Below are positions 1-6,905 of a DNA stretch of 22,663 nucleotides, one piece after another. The stretch covers positions 1-22,663 of the forward strand of contig UQMY01000036.1 of assembly GCA_900542325.1 (NCBI GenBank), written 5' to 3'. The stretch's first letter is position 1; each line of letters opens with the position of its first letter. The notes beneath the pieces are model-generated. The model did no database searches. It was not told where the DNA came from and worked only from the letters and a program-made list of their open reading frames with translations. Origin of the DNA: an uncultured Collinsella sp. Its GTDB lineage: Bacteria; Actinomycetota; Coriobacteriia; Coriobacteriales; Coriobacteriaceae. Position numbers and translations under genes: made by a program.

Positions 1-61
1 GCGCCGCGCTGGGAAGGGCCGCGTAGCGGTCCAAGAAATCGTCCGCAGTCCCGGTCGGAAG

Positions 62-808
62 CTAGAGGCGGTAGGGGACGCCGCTGCGGATGATGGATTC
101 GCGCACCAGGACATCCATAGCATCGAGGGTGATCTCGGGCATCTCTCGATACTTCTGCAGCACCGATAGCTCGGTGCAGGCCAGAATGACACGGTCGCAG
201 CCGCTACGGGCGAACTCCCACATCACGCGGTCGAACTTATCCATATCGGGCTCACGTCCGGCTTTCACATCATCGTAGATAAGCGACATCACATCGTTCT
301 GACGTTTCTCGCTGGGATAGACGACCTCAACACCCGCAGCCTCGCATTCGCGGCCGTAGACGCCCGCGCCCACGGTTCCGTCGGTGCCCATGATGCCAAT
401 CTTGCGCACCGGCTCGGCCGGCATGCTCAGGTTGGGGTCGAACTCGCACTCCCCCATCACCGCACCCGCAAGGGCATAGCGCACCGACTCACGCGGCATG
501 TGGATAATCGGCACCTTCGTAAACGACTGGATCTGGTCGTAGAAGTAGTGTGACGTGTTGCAGGGAATGGCAATGTGCGCACAGCCCAGCGACTCGAGTG
601 CCTGGGCACACTCTTTCATGGTCGCCAGCAGCTTGGCGTGCTCGCCAGTCTTAATGGCCAGCGTGCGGTCGGGCATGGTCGACTTGGAGAGCACCACCAT
701 GTCGATATGATCCTGATCGCAGGCAGCAGCCGTATGACGCACTACCTGGTCGTAGTAATACGACGTGGCCTCGGCGCCCATGCCGCCGATAACTCCCAGC
801 TTTTCCAT
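62..808 (-). CDS. Aspartate/glutamate racemase family protein (probable aspartate racemase)
   Basis: Probable cofactor-independent amino-acid racemase of the Asp/Glu racemase family, most likely interconverting L- and D-aspartate in the cytosol. The 248-residue product starts with the family motif LGVIGGMGAEAT and carries the two cysteine motifs expected of the two-base mechanism: PCNTSH with Cys83 and ACTEL with Cys211. Length is normal for the family (about 230-250). The frame is open further upstream, but I chose the ATG at 808 because AAGGAGG lies 6-7 bases before it and homology starts there; the extra 28 residues look non-coding. It lies 84 bp downstream of, and on the same strand as, a D-aspartate-ligase-like gene, which argues for D-Asp supply to the cell wall. 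Glutamate racemase (MurI) is less likely from the motifs. Family seen; substrate inferred from context. Confidence 0.88.
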   Translation of the reverse strand: MEKLGVIGGMGAEATSYYYDQVVRHTAAACDQDHIDMVVLSKSTMPDRTLAIKTGEHAKLLATMKECAQALESLGCAHIAIPCNTSHYFYDQIQSFTKVPIIHMPRESVRYALAGAVMGECEFDPNLSMPAEPVRKIGIMGTDGTVGAGVYGRECEAAGVEVVYPSEKRQNDVMSLIYDDVKAGREPDMDKFDRVMWEFARSGCDRVILACTELSVLQKYREMPEITLDAMDVLVRESIIRSGVPYRL

Positions 809-892
809 CGCCGCCTCCTTGGTGACGCTTGCGCAATTGCGCGTATCATACCCGCGCCCGCCCGATGTAAACCGGACGGGCGCCGCACTCAT

Positions 893-2149
893 CTACTTGT
901 AATACGTCTTGAACAGCTTAAAGTGGCGCAGCTTGGTGTGCCACATGCGCAGCCAGCGGTTAAAGACAAAGTCGCCCTTCATAAACGAAGGGTCGGCGCC
1001 CTTGCCTTCCTTGTCCAGGCGATGCACCTTAGCGCGCAGCTCGGGATCCTTGACGTACTTGTCGACGACGCCCATGGGGACGACCATCCACAGCGCCTCG
1101 TCCTGCGCCGTCACAAACTCCGGCTCAAACGGGCGGTTGAACACATACTCGTCCACCACATACTTGGCAACGTTAAAGCCGCTGTTAGTGACGTAGTAGT
1201 TGCTGCGACCTTGGCGCGTGTTGAAATCGAAGAACTTAAACGAGCCGTCGCGCTCGTCGTACTTAACGTCAAAGTTGGAATAGCCCACAAAGTGAAGGTC
1301 CTCGAGCAACTTGCGCACGCCGCCCATGAGCTCGTTATTGGGCTCGGTGATGATACAGGCGTGGTTGCCGACACCGTGAGGCTGATGCTCCTCGAGCAGC
1401 ACGTGACCCAGGCACATCATGCGCACCTTGCCGTTGCGGTCGGAATAACTGGTGAGCACGCGCATGCACTCGTCATTGCCGGGCACGCGATCCTGCAAGA
1501 TCAGGTCGTCGGTGTAGCCGCTGGCATACGAGTCGCGAATGACCTGTTCCAGCTCGGCACGGTCGGCAATCTCATAGGCCTTTTTCTGGCCCTCGAACTC
1601 GTGCTGCCACCACATGATGCCGTCAGAAGGCTTCAGAATCATCGGGTAGGGAAAATCGATCTGGTCGAGCACTTCGGCAGGCGCCTCGCCTTGGGCGTTC
1701 AGCATCGCCATGGTGAAGGTAAAGGTATGCGGATAGGGCACGCCATGCTTCTCGCACAGCTCGTAGAAGATCTCCTTCTTCTGACACTGCTCAAGCATGC
1801 TATAGGGAGCGTAAGGCGCGACGATGTTATCCGCCAGCTCATGGGCATCCTTGGCCTGAGCCACGAGGGCAACATAGTTATCGCCACAGCCCACAAGGAC
1901 AATCGTCTTATCGGCATGCGCTTGGGCAATGCCGTTGACGGTCCTGAGCATCACGGGCATGGTATCGATGTCCACGTTGGGCGTGTAGTCGATAATCTGG
2001 CTGCGGTACGCGGGACCCGTCTGATACTTGCCAAAGACCAGACTCTTGACCTGGTACTCCTCATAGAAGGCGCGCGCCACCGAATAGGCGTTGATGTCGC
2101 CACCGAGCAGCACGGGAATGAACTCGCGCTCTGTAAACTGCAATGCCAT
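893..2149 (-). CDS. ATP-grasp carboxylate-amine ligase, probable D-aspartate ligase for peptidoglycan cross-bridge
   Basis: ATP-grasp enzyme of 418 residues. By recalled resemblance to the Enterococcus faecium D-aspartate ligase (Aslfm), it probably attaches D-Asp to the side-chain amine of the third stem-peptide residue of peptidoglycan precursors, using ATP in the cytosol. Visible features: an N-terminal EFIPVLLGGDINAYSVARAF segment, an ATP-binding stretch MILKPSDG near the middle, the strand RMMCLGHVLLEEH, and the Mg-binding motif FDFNTRQGRSNYYVT. AGGAAG lies 5 bases before the ATG. The aspartate racemase follows on the same strand, the association described for Aslfm and its racemase. It may instead be a generic carboxylate-amine ligase; the ATP-grasp fold is certain, the substrate is inferred. 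Confidence 0.8.
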   Translation of the reverse strand: MALQFTEREFIPVLLGGDINAYSVARAFYEEYQVKSLVFGKYQTGPAYRSQIIDYTPNVDIDTMPVMLRTVNGIAQAHADKTIVLVGCGDNYVALVAQAKDAHELADNIVAPYAPYSMLEQCQKKEIFYELCEKHGVPYPHTFTFTMAMLNAQGEAPAEVLDQIDFPYPMILKPSDGIMWWQHEFEGQKKAYEIADRAELEQVIRDSYASGYTDDLILQDRVPGNDECMRVLTSYSDRNGKVRMMCLGHVLLEEHQPHGVGNHACIITEPNNELMGGVRKLLEDLHFVGYSNFDVKYDERDGSFKFFDFNTRQGRSNYYVTNSGFNVAKYVVDEYVFNRPFEPEFVTAQDEALWMVVPMGVVDKYVKDPELRAKVHRLDKEGKGADPSFMKGDFVFNRWLRMWHTKLRHFKLFKTYYK

Positions 2150-2301
2150 GGAAACTTCCTATCATGAACTGCCCACACAACGGGCGGTCTTTGCGCAACT
2201 GATTTATTCTAGCGTGCCAAGCCGCCGGCGCCCAAAGCTCCACCGTATCTATGGCAATCGACGCAATCGTCCAGCACGAAGACGGCGCTCACCGTTGTAT
2301 G

Positions 2302-2327
2302 ACAATGGGCAATGAACCTACCATTGT
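2302..2327. promoter_or_regulatory. Inverted repeat in the divergent intergenic region
   Basis: Perfect 7-bp arms ACAATGG and CCATTGT separated by 12 bp, in the 222-bp gap between the divergent ligase and MOSC genes. It could be an operator for either gene. No convincing -35/-10 pair was found beside it, so the role is a guess. Confidence 0.25.
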
Positions 2328-2371
2328 TGTAGGATTCAGCGTATTGACATCCTCAAACGAAAGGCGCGCAC

Positions 2372-3004
2372 GTGCCCCAAGACCATCCGACCGATAATCC
2401 TATCCTCAATGCCACGAAGCGCGAGCTGGCGGAACGCGCACAAACGGCCGTTCCCCTACGCACGGCAAACGATGCCTACGACAGGCCCGCCCGCATCGTC
2501 TCAATCAACACGTCGGCGCACAAGGGCACACGCAAGTCGCCCGTCGCGGATGGACACGACACCGTTATAGAACAATTTGGCCTCGCCTCCGACGCACACG
2601 CCGGGCATTGGCACCGTCAGGTTTCCTTTTTGGCCGCAGAGTCCATCCAGACGGCGCAGGCCCGCGGACTCGATGTGCGCAAGGGTGACTTTGGGGAGAA
2701 CTTCACCACGCAAGGCATCAATCTACTCTCGCTCCCCATGGGCACGCAGCTCAAGCTTGGCAGCGAGGTGCTTGTCGAAATCAGCCAAATCGGCAAGGTC
2801 TGCCACACACGCTGTGCCATCTACTATCTCGCCGGCGACTGCATCTTTCCCCACGAGGGCGTTTTTGGCGTGGTGTTAAAGGGCGGAGAGGTCCATATCG
2901 GCGACGACATCCAGGTGGTCAAGCTCGGCGACGGCACCTGCTCGTTCACCCCTGCCGAGGCCCTCGAAGAGATTGAGCGGGCTCGTCAGGAGGGCACGCT
3001 GTAG
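2372..3004 (+). CDS. MOSC domain-containing protein
   Basis: Stand-alone MOSC (molybdenum cofactor sulfurase C-terminal) protein, 210 residues starting at GTG 2372. MOSC proteins bind molybdenum cofactor or handle sulfur on a conserved cysteine. Here the core runs from about residue 40 to 185: IVSINTSAHKG, the FGLASDAHAGHWHRQVSFLA segment typical of the fold, GDFGENF, and GKVCHTRC with Cys144 and Cys148, one of which is the likely functional cysteine; Cys157 follows. About 40 N-terminal residues lie outside the domain. The ribosome site is weak (GAAAGG 8-9 bases before the GTG), so the start is less certain. No molybdenum-cofactor gene is in the window, so its partner is unknown. The domain call is firm; the reaction is not known. 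Confidence 0.85.
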   Translation: MPQDHPTDNPILNATKRELAERAQTAVPLRTANDAYDRPARIVSINTSAHKGTRKSPVADGHDTVIEQFGLASDAHAGHWHRQVSFLAAESIQTAQARGLDVRKGDFGENFTTQGINLLSLPMGTQLKLGSEVLVEISQIGKVCHTRCAIYYLAGDCIFPHEGVFGVVLKGGEVHIGDDIQVVKLGDGTCSFTPAEALEEIERARQEGTL

Positions 3005-3069
3005 TTGTAAAACCCCACGTTGAGATAGCTTTTACAGCCCAAAACACCTCTCAAATAGGGCTCCGTAAC

Positions 3070-3196
3070 GTTAAAGTTGAACTCTATGGTTTCTCAACAA
3101 TTCATCATAACTGCAGGTCAAAGCCAAAGCCTCAAGTTCAACTTGACCCTTTGGAACCTTTAAGGTTCAAGTTGAGGTCGAAAGCAGTAGTAGAAT
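3070..3196 (+). promoter_or_regulatory. Candidate promoter with repeated GTTCAACTT-type sites upstream of the secreted wall protein
   Basis: The 234-bp gap after the MOSC gene has three related sites: 3070-3082 (minus orientation), 3136-3149 (plus, GTTCAACTTGACCC) and 3164-3177 (minus, GGTTCAAGTTGAGG). The second lies in a near-perfect palindrome at 3132-3146 (TCAAGT-tca-ACTTGA), and AACCTT-t-AAGGTT sits at 3155-3167. TAGAAT at 3191-3196 is a fair -10 box, but no good -35 lies at 16-18 bp; the third site covers that position. This pattern suggests an activator-dependent promoter, with a start near 3203 and a leader of about 36 nt. The regulator is unknown. Confidence 0.4.
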
Positions 3197-3238
3197 ACCG
3201 TTCGAACCATAACCTACGATTGATTGCAGAGGGACTGG

Positions 3239-4372
3239 ATGCAGCATTCGAATCATCACGCCGCAGCGTTCATTGCGTCGAAGCCGGCTCGTATCATCAC
3301 GAGCGCCGCGCTCGCCGTTGCGCTGACGGCCACGCCGATGCTCTCCCCCGTTGCGGCGTATGCCGCCTCGCAGGCAACGCAGGACCAGCTTTCCGCAGCC
3401 CAGCAGAAGATCGAAGCCGCCACGAGCGCCTACAACGACGCCCGCACCAAACTCGATGACCTGCAAAAGCAGATTGACTCCAATGAGGCAAGCATCGAGG
3501 AAATCGAGGCTAAGCTTCCCGAGCAGCAGGCCAAGGCAAGCTCCGCCATGCGCGATCTGTACAAGTATCAGAAGGGCACCAACCCCATCGTGAGCTTCCT
3601 GGTCAACGCGCAGAGCCTGGGTGAGTTCATCACGACCTGCAAATACACCAACCAGATCACGAGCTCGAGCGTCGACGAGATCGAACAGCTCAATAACATG
3701 CAAACCGAACTCGAGCAGAACAAGGCTGAGCTCCAGCAGGCCAAGTCTCAGCTTGAGGCAGAGCAGAAAAACGCCGAGGATGCGTTGGCTCAGGCCCAGC
3801 AGCTCCGCAGCGAGGCACAGGCAAAAGCCGAGCAGGAAAATGCCGCCGAGCTTGCCAAGCTTGAGGCCGATAAGGCCGCTGCCGCCGAGAAGCTCTCGGG
3901 CGAGGGCGTAAGCGGCAGCAATTCCAGCAGCCAGGCCACCAACACCAACACCACCATCGACACCACGGTGAACAACGCCAATACCGGTAGCTCCGATTAC
4001 GATTCGTTCATTAATGAGTGGACGGGCCGCATCGACAATTATCTCGCCGGCTCCCCCATGGCAGGCCAGGGCTATAACTTTGCCGTCGCCGCTTGGAATA
4101 CCGGTGTCGACCCCCGTTGGTCCCCCGCCATCGCCTGCATCGAGAGCACCAAGGGTGCTTATTGCGCCAATTCTTACAACGCCTGGGGCTGGAGTGCCCG
4201 TGGCGGCGGTTGGCGCAGCTTTGGCAGCTGGAGCGAGGGCATCTCCGCTCACGTTGCCTATCTGGGCGCCAACTACGGCTCCACCCTTACCCCGGCAGCG
4301 GCCAAAAAGTACTGCCCGCCCACGTGGCAGGACTGGTACAACAAAGTCGCCGCTCAGATGAACCGCATCTAA
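3239..4372 (+). CDS. Secreted coiled-coil protein with C-terminal lysozyme-like (glucosaminidase-type) domain
   Basis: Likely secreted peptidoglycan hydrolase of 377 residues, similar in design to PcsB-type wall proteins. A signal peptide covers residues 1-42 (basic start, hydrophobic ITSAALAVALTATPML, AYA cleavage site). Residues 45-225 form a long Ala/Glu/Gln/Lys-rich coiled coil with a Gly-containing break near 115-145. A Ser/Asn/Thr linker follows (about 226-260). The C-terminal domain (about 260-377) has SPAIACIESTKG with Glu302 as candidate catalytic acid, then YNAWGWSARGGGWRSFGSW, resembling glucosaminidase/lysozyme-like folds. I chose ATG 3239 because AGAGGG lies 5 bases upstream; a TTG at 3224 is also in frame. 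A terminator follows directly. A decayed copy of its 3' end lies at 5968-6024. Enzyme activity is inferred from the fold pattern only. Confidence 0.82.
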   Translation: MQHSNHHAAAFIASKPARIITSAALAVALTATPMLSPVAAYAASQATQDQLSAAQQKIEAATSAYNDARTKLDDLQKQIDSNEASIEEIEAKLPEQQAKASSAMRDLYKYQKGTNPIVSFLVNAQSLGEFITTCKYTNQITSSSVDEIEQLNNMQTELEQNKAELQQAKSQLEAEQKNAEDALAQAQQLRSEAQAKAEQENAAELAKLEADKAAAAEKLSGEGVSGSNSSSQATNTNTTIDTTVNNANTGSSDYDSFINEWTGRIDNYLAGSPMAGQGYNFAVAAWNTGVDPRWSPAIACIESTKGAYCANSYNAWGWSARGGGWRSFGSWSEGISAHVAYLGANYGSTLTPAAAKKYCPPTWQDWYNKVAAQMNRI

Positions 4373-4382
4373 GTGCAACTGC

Positions 4383-4407
4383 AAAGGGCCCCAATGGGGC
4401 CCCTTTT
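4383..4407 (+). terminator. Rho-independent terminator after the secreted wall protein gene
   Basis: Stem AAAGGGCCCC / GGGGCCCCTTT with an AAT loop, followed by TTTT, starting 11 bp after the stop codon. A related hairpin follows the decayed gene end near 6026-6067. Confidence 0.85.
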
Positions 4408-4512
4408 CTTTGGCCTTGCTAGACCAGAATTGGCATGCAGGCATAAGTGAGTGTTGGAAAAGTCGCTTGAGACTGAAACCCCTTCCGAAGGCAAGGTGAT
4501 CCCACCACAACG

Positions 4513-5778
4513 TTATGGCGCGAGTGTGTCAACGGGAGCAACGATGATGCCATCGGGCGTTGTATGAACCGGCATGCCGAACCCAATGATGATGAGTTTT
4601 GCCACAGGCGGCTTCTCGCCACGCTCGACCAGCTTTCGCTCCAGCCGAATCAGATTTGCAGATGCCTCGGGGATTTGAGGGCTTCCAAGCTTCACCTCCA
4701 CGGCAATCCAAGTTCCATCGCGCCTGTGGATAACTGCGTCAACCTCGAGATCGTCGGCATCGTGGTAATGGGACACCAACGAGTCATTTGCGGCGGCGTA
4801 AACCTTGAGGTCATGCAGGACGAGGGATTCGAAAAGCAACCCCAGTGTCTTCGGGTCAGATGCCAACGACTCCGGATTTGCTCCGAGCAGCGCAACGGCA
4901 AGCGAAGGATCGGCGAGATGCCTCTTCGCCCCCTGCCGCAGCTTCACCGGAGACCTGAGCGCTGGATGCCAAGCGGGGATATCGTCGATGATATTGATTC
5001 GTCTCAGGGCGTCCATGTATCTGGAGACCGAGTTCTTCGAAACGCCGGTACCGATATCTTTGTCAATAGACTTTGAGCCAGCAAGCGTCGACTCATTCCG
5101 CGCTAGCGATGCCAAAAGAGACCTGACCTTGACCGGATCGCGCTTAACGCCATCGGTTCTAGAAACATCCGATTCGCATACGCCATCAACATAGGCAGCG
5201 GCTATCTGCATGGCATCGTCAGTCGTTTTCCCCATCGCCTGAGGCCAACCGCCACGACACAACAAATCGGCGATTCCAGCGATGCCGGAGATTGACCCGA
5301 CAGCCTGCTTGGCAGGGTAACCGGAAAGAAGCGTTCCGATCGAAACCGCGCCAGAAGAAACGCCAAGCTCGAACATCGTCATGGTGTCCATTCGCAACCT
5401 AGCTATTCGCCCAACGCCGCTATGCATCGGCTGCATCGAATCCCGAGGCGTTGCCGAACCCGTAAGAATAAACTGACCGGATTCTCCCCTCCTTGCATCG
5501 CACTCGAAACGCACGGCATCCCACAGCTTCGGCTCTTCCTGCCATTCATCGATGAGCCTGGGAGATCGCCCTGCTAATGCTTGCGCCGGATCGATCCGTG
5601 CCAGCTGGAGAGCGGAAAAATTTCCAGCCGGATCGGAAAGAGACAAGGATGAATTAGCAAAACGACTAGCCGAAGTGGTCTTTCCGCACCACTTTGGACC
5701 CTGAATGAGGACCGCACCGAAGATATTGAGATTACGGCTGATTGCCTTATCGATGCATCTATCTACATACCTATCCAC
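4513..5778 (-). CDS. AAA-type ATPase with C-terminal DUF4143 domain
   Basis: ATP-binding protein of the AAA/DUF4143 family (COG1373-like), 421 residues, normal length. Seen: Walker A GPKWCGKTT at 27-35, a Walker-B-like LIDEWQEEP starting at 75, the sensor strand FILTGSATP near 103-111, and FELGVSSG later. The C-terminal half has LLFESLVLHDLKVYA followed by LEVD (344-347) and EVKLG (361-365), spaced like a PD-(D/E)xK nuclease core. It starts at GTG 5778 with AAGGAGG 4 bases upstream. The gene is single, lies convergent to the secreted wall gene, and sits between that gene and a decayed copy of its end, so it may be cargo of an insertion. The biological role of this common family is not established; I assign none. 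Confidence 0.85.
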   Translation of the reverse strand: MDRYVDRCIDKAISRNLNIFGAVLIQGPKWCGKTTSASRFANSSLSLSDPAGNFSALQLARIDPAQALAGRSPRLIDEWQEEPKLWDAVRFECDARRGESGQFILTGSATPRDSMQPMHSGVGRIARLRMDTMTMFELGVSSGAVSIGTLLSGYPAKQAVGSISGIAGIADLLCRGGWPQAMGKTTDDAMQIAAAYVDGVCESDVSRTDGVKRDPVKVRSLLASLARNESTLAGSKSIDKDIGTGVSKNSVSRYMDALRRINIIDDIPAWHPALRSPVKLRQGAKRHLADPSLAVALLGANPESLASDPKTLGLLFESLVLHDLKVYAAANDSLVSHYHDADDLEVDAVIHRRDGTWIAVEVKLGSPQIPEASANLIRLERKLVERGEKPPVAKLIIIGFGMPVHTTPDGIIVAPVDTLAP

Positions 5779-5825
5779 ACAGCCTCCTTCTTGACTTACC
5801 CATATTAGGTATTTTACCAGCTGCG

Positions 5826-5917
5826 TGGTGACGATTGACGGAAAATTGTGGTGAGGATTGACGGCGAATTATGGTGACAGTTGACGGAATTCTGTGGTGA
5901 CAATTGACGGCGCTTCG
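5826..5917. repeat. Four tandem 23-bp direct repeats
   Basis: Four back-to-back units at 5826-5848, 5849-5871, 5872-5894 and 5895-5917. Each begins TGGTGA and contains (A/G)TTGACGG at unit positions 9-16; units 1 and 4 share GGTGAC-n-ATTGACGG, and the last 7 bases vary. Units touch with no spacers, so this is not CRISPR. The array ends 48 bp upstream of the ATPase start. Possible roles: iteron or operator array, or the multiple terminal repeats seen at ends of some IS21-family elements. No transposase is nearby. Confidence 0.9.
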
Positions 5918-5967
5918 AAGCACGGAGCAATTTAACCGTCACAACACCTATGGCGATGGGCACTCGC

Positions 5968-6024
5968 CCCGCCCACGAGGCAGGACTGGTACAACAAGGT
6001 TGCAACCAGATGAACCGCATTTAA
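5968..6024 (+). pseudogene. Decayed duplicate of the 3' end of the secreted wall protein gene
   Basis: This 57-bp stretch aligns with 4315-4372, the last 18 codons and stop of the secreted coiled-coil gene. It shares CCCGCCCACG, GGCAGGACTGGTACAACAA and AGATGAACCGCAT. It has an AGG in place of TGG (Trp to Arg) and lacks one base before AGATGAAC, which puts the frame out just before the end. Similarity continues past the stop into a related terminator. By hand the two copies differ at about 14 of 94 aligned positions. Nothing of the rest of the gene remains upstream. Confidence 0.85.
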
Positions 6025-6025
6025 G

Positions 6026-6067
6026 CGCTACTGTAAAGGGCCCCAATCGGGACCCTTTACAGTAGCG
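6026..6067. terminator. Long bidirectional terminator hairpin between the gene remnant and the kinase gene
   Basis: Perfect 15-bp arms CGCTACTGTAAAGGG (6026-6040) and CCCTTTACAGTAGCG (6053-6067). Within the 12-nt inner part a further CCC/GGG can pair after one mismatch. It ends 11 bp from the stop of the minus-strand kinase fragment, so it probably ends that transcript. It is related to the terminator at 4383-4407, but there is no long T run on either side. Confidence 0.7.
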
Positions 6068-6077
6068 GTACATTGCA

Positions 6078-6905
6078 TTAAGCGACTATGCCGGTTGCGT
6101 TGCCGACGGCAATAATCACGATCATGATGACGCACATAATTCCCAGCGCCTTAAGCCACAGCGTGACAAACTCACGGTCCCGATAACGATCAAGCACGGG
6201 AAAGCGGCGCCGAAGCCTGCGGCGGTCGAGCATGCCAAACGAGATGAGCACCACCATGCCATCGACCATAAGAAAATACTCAAGGGCCAAAAACCACGTT
6301 GGATAGCTGCGGTTGGCTCCCGTGGGCTGGAATACGGCAAAATGGCTTCCGACCAGTAGCAGCAAGGTTGCCGCATAGATCGTGCCGTTCCATATACGCC
6401 CAATGGGTTCCGGGATCCGTGAAAGCAGGCTCTTGCGGCGAGGAGTCACCGAAGAGACTTCCTTGGGCCGCCGCCCGAAAGACGGCGCCATTTGCGGAGC
6501 AGCCTGCGCCATTGAAGGCGCCGTCGTGCTATTCGAGCCAGGCTCAGGCAGACACAGCCCGTATGCCGCGCGCACAGCGTGTCCGAGCGCCTCGGCACTT
6601 GCAAAGCGCTTGGCCGGATCGAGCGCCATGGCCATGCAAATGACATCAGCCAGCGCCGCGGGGACGTCGCACGCCTCGCATTGCTCGCGCATATTCTGAC
6701 CCGGCTTAGGGTCAGCCCCCGTCAGACAAAAGAACAGAAGCGCGCCGAGCGCATAGACATCGCTGCGCACGCTCGTCTGCCCAAAACCATATTGCTCGGG
6801 TGGCGCATAGGGTCGCGTTCCAAACTTAACCGTGTCGGCATCGGCCCCGTCACGCCACACCCGCGCAATCCCCAAATCGATAATCACCAGCGACGAGAAG
6901 GTCAT
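6078..6905 (-). CDS. C-terminal half of a frameshifted membrane-anchored Ser/Thr protein kinase
   Basis: Continues the Hanks-type kinase begun at 7453, in another frame. Seen: LVIIDLGIAR, equivalent to the DFG motif; FGTRPYAPPEQYG, the activation segment and APE motif; SDVYALGALLFFCLTG; and KRFASAEALGHAV at the end of the kinase fold (about residue 125). A Pro/Ser/Ala linker leads to three hydrophobic segments (IYAATLLLLVGSHFAVF, WFLALEYFLMVDGMVVLISF, LGIMCVIMIVIIAVGNATG). It lacks the ATP-binding lobe and HRD loop. The ATG overlaps the upstream stop (ATGA), but no ribosome site is evident and the frame stays open upstream as REVAADAGM, matching what should follow PSNIIVSG. It is therefore a broken half, not a separate gene, unless the lost base is a sequencing error. 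Confidence 0.85.
   Translation of the reverse strand: MTFSSLVIIDLGIARVWRDGADADTVKFGTRPYAPPEQYGFGQTSVRSDVYALGALLFFCLTGADPKPGQNMREQCEACDVPAALADVICMAMALDPAKRFASAEALGHAVRAAYGLCLPEPGSNSTTAPSMAQAAPQMAPSFGRRPKEVSSVTPRRKSLLSRIPEPIGRIWNGTIYAATLLLLVGSHFAVFQPTGANRSYPTWFLALEYFLMVDGMVVLISFGMLDRRRLRRRFPVLDRYRDREFVTLWLKALGIMCVIMIVIIAVGNATGIVA

Noticed and set aside
1..61. Minus-strand open stretch after the racemase stop, reading PTGTADDFLDRYAALPSAA
   Set aside because: It reads well but has only a TTG as possible start, no clear ribosome site, and is cut by the window edge; not enough to call a gene.
575..2167. A 530-codon plus-strand open frame
   Set aside because: It is antisense to the well-supported ATP-grasp ligase and part of the racemase; its product has a His/Leu/Val-rich composition typical of antisense frames in GC-rich DNA and no recognisable motif.
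2344..2349. TTGACA upstream of the MOSC gene as a -35 box
   Set aside because: No -10 element can fit; the GTG start lies only 22 bp downstream.
3117..3132. CtsR-type operator (AGGTCAAAGCCAAAG)
   Set aside because: Only the first half matches the known tandem heptamer; the second GGTCAAA is absent.
3167..4510. A 447-codon minus-strand open frame
   Set aside because: It is antisense to the secreted coiled-coil protein; long Leu/Gly/Ala runs reflect the reverse reading of Gln/Glu/Ala codons.
5826..5917. CRISPR-like array
   Set aside because: The 23-bp units are contiguous with no unique spacers and there are no cas genes.
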